From assembly GCF_013376455.1 (NCBI RefSeq), contig NZ_CP045504.1, positions 434,001 through 498,000 of the forward strand: a stretch of DNA of 64,000 nucleotides, in the 5' to 3' direction. The first letter of the stretch is position 1, and the number at the start of each line of letters is the position of its first letter. Under the pieces are notes generated by a model. That model was given only the letters and a program-made list of their open reading frames with translations, was not told where the DNA came from and made no database searches. Below are positions 60,886 to 64,000 of this stretch, in pieces. Both the position numbers and the translations under genes were made by a program. Source of the stretch: Desulfolutivibrio sulfodismutans DSM 3696 (GTDB taxonomy: Bacteria > Desulfobacterota > Desulfovibrionia > Desulfovibrionales > Desulfovibrionaceae).

Positions 60886-61458
60886 ATGGAGTGCTTGTCT
60901 CGAGTCTGCCGCCTGGCGGTGACCGTTTTTTTGCTGGTCCTGGCGGCGGTGATCGTCGTGGACGGCGGGGCCTGGCGTACGGCGGCGTTGGCCACCCCGG
61001 AGGGGACGCCCGAGGTCCAGCCCGCGCCGCCAGCGGAGGCGGCGTCCGCCCCGGCTGCGGAATTGTCCTTTTTCCAGTGGATGGAGAAGGCCCAGGCCGG
61101 AGATCTTGAGGCCCAGTGCAACGTCGGCGTGTTCTACGTCAACGGCCAAGGCGTCCCCAGGGACTATCCGGAAGGCCTGGCCTGGTTGTACCGGGCGGGC
61201 AACGCCGGGTTTTCCCACGCCCAGTTCTTGCTGGCCGGGCTCTACAGCCAGGGATTCGGAACCACCCCTTCCGATCCCTTCCGGAGCTGGTTTTGGGCCG
61301 CGCTGGCGGCGTCCAGCCAAGACATCCCCGACCAGGACCGCCAGTTGGCCGTGAAGATGATGGCGGCGGGGGAGAAAGAGCTGTCCGCCCAACATCTGGC
61401 CTCGGTGCAGAAAATGGCCAAGGACTGGAGCCTGGGGCGGGCGGCCGCGCCACGCTGA
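60886..61458 (+). CDS. Secreted Sel1-repeat protein
   Basis: 190 residues behind GGAGGGG. A signal or anchor segment (VTVFLLVLAAVIVV) is followed by an Ala/Pro linker and Sel1-like repeats: MEKAQAGDLEAQCNVGVFYV, GQGVPRDYPEGLAWLYRAGN and AGFSHAQFLLAGLYSQGFG. Such repeats mediate protein-protein contacts in the periplasm. The target is unknown. Confidence 0.82.
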   Translation: MECLSRVCRLAVTVFLLVLAAVIVVDGGAWRTAALATPEGTPEVQPAPPAEAASAPAAELSFFQWMEKAQAGDLEAQCNVGVFYVNGQGVPRDYPEGLAWLYRAGNAGFSHAQFLLAGLYSQGFGTTPSDPFRSWFWAALAASSQDIPDQDRQLAVKMMAAGEKELSAQHLASVQKMAKDWSLGRAAAPR

Positions 61459-61547
61459 ATACACGCGTCATGATGGACCGCCGCCTGGGACGGGCAGATC
61501 TCGCCTGGCCTTGCGGCGGTCTTTTCGTTTCGGGTAGGGAAGGGAAC

Positions 61548-62261
61548 ATGATTGGGAGTCCGTTATCCGTTGCGGCGTCGCCCGGGCGCGCCCTGCTTAC
61601 CGGCACATGGGCGCGGGGGCTGGCGGTACGCCTGCTGACGGCGGCGTTTCTCCTGATGCCGGCGGGCGCGTCTGCGGCGGCCGGTAAAATCGACACGTCC
61701 TCCTTCACGGCCTACTATGCGGCCCAGAGCAAGACCCTGCATGCCCACCTGGGCAAGGTGGTGGACGCCTACGCCGATTTTTCCCGGCGTGGGGCGGTGG
61801 GGCCCATGAAGGACGTGCTGGCCGCCCGGGGAACGCTGGTGGCCTGCTGGGAGCTTTTCCTGAATGCCGGGGACATGGTGTACATCTATGACCGTCTCGA
61901 TCCGGCCTGCGAAAAATCCGTCAAAGACGTGGGATCATTGATGCGCACCGGGTTGTCCGTGGTATCCGGAAAGATCGAAAAGGAATTGCAGTGGCTGGAC
62001 GTGACGGTGAAAAACCTGAACGGACAGCCGGTGGCCGCTGAAATCGCCGCCGCCGCCACGGATTTTCGCGAGACGGCCGCCGCGTTGCGCCGCTTTTCGG
62101 TGGATTTCGCTAAACCCGTCCCACCTGCCGGGACGCCCGCCGCCAGGCCGGGAGGAGCCAGCGGGGCCGGACGGCCCGGCGACCTCCCGGGCGCTTCCGG
62201 CCCGCGCGCGCCGAGCAGCCCGTCGGTCCCGGCCGTGAACATGGGCGGCAAGGCCCCCTGA
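61548..62261 (+). CDS. Secreted helical protein of unknown function
   Basis: 237 residues from the ATG at 61548 (GGGAAGGG upstream). A signal peptide with a core (VRLLTAAFLLMPAGASA) and cleavage near AAAG. The mature part is helical (YAAQSKTLHAHLGKVVDAYA, KDVLAARGTLVACWELFLNA), with a Pro/Gly/Ala-rich tail. Two Cys may form a disulfide. The family is not recognised. Its stop overlaps the SemiSWEET start (TGATG). Confidence 0.7.
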   Translation: MIGSPLSVAASPGRALLTGTWARGLAVRLLTAAFLLMPAGASAAAGKIDTSSFTAYYAAQSKTLHAHLGKVVDAYADFSRRGAVGPMKDVLAARGTLVACWELFLNAGDMVYIYDRLDPACEKSVKDVGSLMRTGLSVVSGKIEKELQWLDVTVKNLNGQPVAAEIAAAATDFRETAAALRRFSVDFAKPVPPAGTPAARPGGASGAGRPGDLPGASGPRAPSSPSVPAVNMGGKAP

Positions 62262-62542
62262 TGCCATCGTTCGACCCCTTTTTTTCCGACCTTTTCGGCT
62301 ATGCGGCCGGAATCCTGACCACCGTGGCCTTTTTGCCCCAGGTGATCAAGACCTATGCCTCCAGGTCCGCCAGGGACATTTCGCTCTCCATGTACGTCAT
62401 TTTCACCATCGGAATCCTCTTGTGGCTGGCTCACGGCCTGCTCGCCGGTTCCGGACCCGTGGTGGCCGCCAACAGCGTGGGGCTCGTGTTGTCCCTGTCC
62501 ATGGTGGTCATGAAGGTTGTTTTCGGAAGGGGAAAGCGGTAG
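62261..62542 (+). CDS. SemiSWEET / PQ-loop sugar transporter
   Basis: 93 residues with three membrane helices and a PQ-loop motif: GYAAGILTTVAFLPQVIKTY (with P-Q), then SARDISLSMYVIFTIGILLW and NSVGLVLSLSMVVMKVVF. Dimers of such proteins pass sugars down their gradient through the inner membrane. The start overlaps the previous stop. The size is typical. Confidence 0.92.
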   Translation: MPSFDPFFSDLFGYAAGILTTVAFLPQVIKTYASRSARDISLSMYVIFTIGILLWLAHGLLAGSGPVVAANSVGLVLSLSMVVMKVVFGRGKR

Positions 62543-62858
62543 GGCTCGGCCGGACGCGCCAGATGCGCAGCAATGCGCCCGGCGGGCGTGAGGGATCGTT
62601 TTCTCTTTGGAGCAGCATGATTTTTCTTGTTCAGTTCTTAAATATTTGTTAGTAAATTTTGCGTTTTCGGAGAGCGCCGGACGCGGGACATAGCGGGACG
62701 GGCAAGCATGGCCTCCCTCCCGAGTCCTGTTTGGACGGTATGCTGGGAGCAGTGTTTCCCGGAAGAGAGGCGTACCGTTTTTTGTATTGCACAGGCTTTG
62801 ATTTTCGTGTCCGTTGTATGCAGCATCCGCCTTTTTCCAATGCAGGGGGAGTTCTTTC
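62543..62858. other. Gene-free stretch with an AT-rich patch
   Basis: 316 bases without a credible gene. Bases 62615-62670 are AT-rich in a GC-rich background, and TTGTTC (62627-62632) with a 17-base spacer and TAGTAA (62650-62655) is a possible promoter, leaving a leader of about 200 bases to the methyltransferase gene. I see no riboswitch fold. Confidence 0.45.
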
Positions 62859-63563
62859 ATGTCCATTGCCGAGAAGATGCGCGAGATCGCCTCCCAGGTG
62901 GGGCCGGAGCATGTTTACCGTACCGTGTACGACGAGGATCTTCACGTCCTGGTTCCGGGAAAGGAAGACATCAATGCGGAGATCCTGGACACCTTTTCCA
63001 GGATCGACTTCACGGGAAAAAGTGTTGTCGACCTGGGCTGCAACTTCGGCTTTTTCACCTTCTATGCCGCCAGGTTGGGCGCCCGCCAGGTGGTGGGGGT
63101 GGATCGCGAGGAGGGGGTGTTGCAGGGGTGCGAGGTGTTAAAGGAATACTTTAACTCTCCGGTCAGCTTCGAGGCCCACGACATCTACGATCCGGCCTGC
63201 ACCCTGCCCGAGCGGACCTTCGACATCGCCATGCTTGTGGAATTCATCGGCAAAACATTCATCGTGGAGAACCGGATCGCGCCCACCCTGGGGTTTCTGG
63301 AGAAACTCTCGGAGCGGGAATTGATCGTGTCGGTGCAAAAGATCTACTGGATCAGAAAGGAACTGGGAACCACGCCCGAGGCCCTGCGCGGCATGTATAC
63401 CGACCGGTACGTACAGGGCGGATCGTTTTATCTGCTGGACTACGTGCGGGACTTTTTCGCCCCGCGCTGGCGCATGGAGCCCATCTCGGAGTTAAACGGG
63501 GAATACGAGAAGCCCCGCAAGCTCCTGCGGTTCGTGCGGGCCCAGCCGGAGACTCCCGCGTAA
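62859..63563 (+). CDS. SAM-dependent methyltransferase
   Basis: 234 residues from the ATG at 62859 behind GGGGGAG. Motif I VVDLGCNFGFFTFYAARLGA, motif II VVGVDREEGV and FDIAMLVEFIGKTFI (motif IV). The rest is soluble. The substrate is unknown; the RYVQGGSFYLLDYVRDFFAP region may form a lid. It is monocistronic and stands convergent with the short gene that follows. Confidence 0.82.
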   Translation: MSIAEKMREIASQVGPEHVYRTVYDEDLHVLVPGKEDINAEILDTFSRIDFTGKSVVDLGCNFGFFTFYAARLGARQVVGVDREEGVLQGCEVLKEYFNSPVSFEAHDIYDPACTLPERTFDIAMLVEFIGKTFIVENRIAPTLGFLEKLSERELIVSVQKIYWIRKELGTTPEALRGMYTDRYVQGGSFYLLDYVRDFFAPRWRMEPISELNGEYEKPRKLLRFVRAQPETPA

Positions 63564-63565
63564 GG

Positions 63566-63817
63566 CTATTCCGCCTTCCACAACGTCTGGGCCGGGGTGA
63601 ACGCCGCCTCAAGCTCGGGGCTTATGGCGATAAGCGCCGTGGTCCCCACCCGCGAGAGGCGGACGTGGTCTGCCGGATCGAGTCCGGCCCGCCGGGCCTC
63701 GCCTTCCCAGCGCTCCATCTCCCCGCGCAGCATGTCCTCGAATTCCGGGCGCGTCTCGACCGGCCCGTCAAAGCTGGACATGACCGTCCAGCCGTCTCCG
63801 TCTTGTCCGTCGTTCAT
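63566..63817 (-). CDS. Small protein of unknown function
   Basis: 83 residues beginning MNDGQDGDGWTVMSSFDGPV, acidic, with ALIAISPELEAAFTPAQT. Its start overlaps the ubiX stop by four bases (ATGA), so it is translated together with the flavin prenyltransferase. The family is not recognised. No membrane part. Confidence 0.7.
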   Translation of the reverse strand: MNDGQDGDGWTVMSSFDGPVETRPEFEDMLRGEMERWEGEARRAGLDPADHVRLSRVGTTALIAISPELEAAFTPAQTLWKAE

Positions 63818-64000
63818 GGCGTGTCCTCTTTCCAGCCGTGCATAAGGTCGTGGGAGATGCCCAGGCGGTCCAGGATGCGGGCCACCACGAAATGCACCAG
63901 GTCGTCGATGGTTGCGGGTTTGTGGTAGAAGCCCGGCGCGGCGGCCAGGATCTCCGCCCCGGCCTCGTGCGCCGCCAGCATGTTTTTGAGATGCGTCCGG
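63814..64000 (-). CDS. ubiX: UbiX-type flavin prenyltransferase (C-terminal part)
   Basis: Only the last 61 residues are inside the window; the gene begins beyond 64000. The visible part reads LKNMLAAHEAGAEILAAAPG, FYHKPATIDDLVHFVVARIL and DRLGISHDLMHGWKED, which matches UbiX/Pad1 proteins (FYHxPxTxDDLVxFVVARxLD). These make prenylated FMN, the cofactor of UbiD decarboxylases. The start cannot be judged. Confidence 0.85.
   Translation of the reverse strand, partial: RTHLKNMLAAHEAGAEILAAAPGFYHKPATIDDLVHFVVARILDRLGISHDLMHGWKEDTP

Overview
The window is GC-rich, gene-dense DNA from a sulfate-reducing deltaproteobacterium, most likely of the family Desulfovibrionaceae. Support: a periplasmic tetraheme cytochrome c3 with the CxxCH / CxxxxCH alternation, a ferredoxin-dependent 2-oxoacid oxidoreductase next to a fused succinyl-CoA synthetase, two feoAB iron(II) uptake operons, several small cysteine-rich proteins, and tightly overlapped operons of Gram-negative type (BamD, TatA, lipoproteins). 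I see no rRNA or tRNA gene, CRISPR array, prophage or complete insertion sequence. The genome position is core-like rather than a mobile island.

Layout. 1-3.5 kb: the end of one gene, a small HTH protein, a two-repeat DUF1566 protein and a chemoreceptor. 3.9-7.3 kb: a membrane histidine kinase and sigma54 response regulator pair (ZraSR type). 7.4-16 kb, all on the minus strand: two feoAB operons, a GGDEF plus HD-GYP cyclic-di-GMP pair, a small TPR protein and a DUF2325 protein. Fur-box-like sites sit upstream of feoA2 and upstream of the DUF2325 gene. 16.3-18.4 kb: a TetR regulator with a SAM methyltransferase, then a Cys-rich small protein. 18.7-23.5 kb, minus strand: three tandem SGNH (DUF459-like) paralogues followed by a CNT nucleoside transporter. 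24.1-29.3 kb, minus strand: korDABC and a fused sucC-sucD, linking succinyl-CoA and 2-oxoglutarate. 29.5-30.1 kb: a toxin-antitoxin pair whose RelE-like toxin is frameshifted.

30.3-34.5 kb: a secreted cyclophilin, a secreted protein of unknown function, an isochorismatase-family hydrolase, a VOC protein, cytochrome c3 and a CBS-pair protein. 34.7-42.2 kb, plus strand: pcm, an Mrp-type Fe-S carrier, pgsA, ftsB, a TPR protein, a lipoprotein, fbp and tsaD. 42.4-44.7 kb: trxA, trxB and bamD. 44.9-51 kb: a frameshifted gene of unknown function, a fusA paralogue, an acyltransferase, rsmD, coaD and miaA. 51-53.8 kb: a SixA-like protein and an amidase that both lack a key catalytic residue, a CDP-alcohol phosphatidyltransferase and tatA. 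53.9-60.8 kb: a Cys-rich protein, an unknown, a HAD phosphatase, YggT, DivIVA, DUF167, DUF465 and ilvBNC. 60.9-64 kb: Sel1-type and other secreted proteins, SemiSWEET, a SAM methyltransferase, and the end of ubiX.

Most interesting for follow-up: Fur-like sites on both sides of a cyclic-di-GMP synthesis/breakdown pair; the triplicated SGNH cluster; two genes broken by a single base, one at a poly-G tract that could be repaired by -1 slippage; two enzyme-family proteins that appear to have lost a catalytic residue; and a duplicated 3' end of feoB next to mutually exclusive hairpins. All functional names come from reading motifs by eye; no database search was possible.
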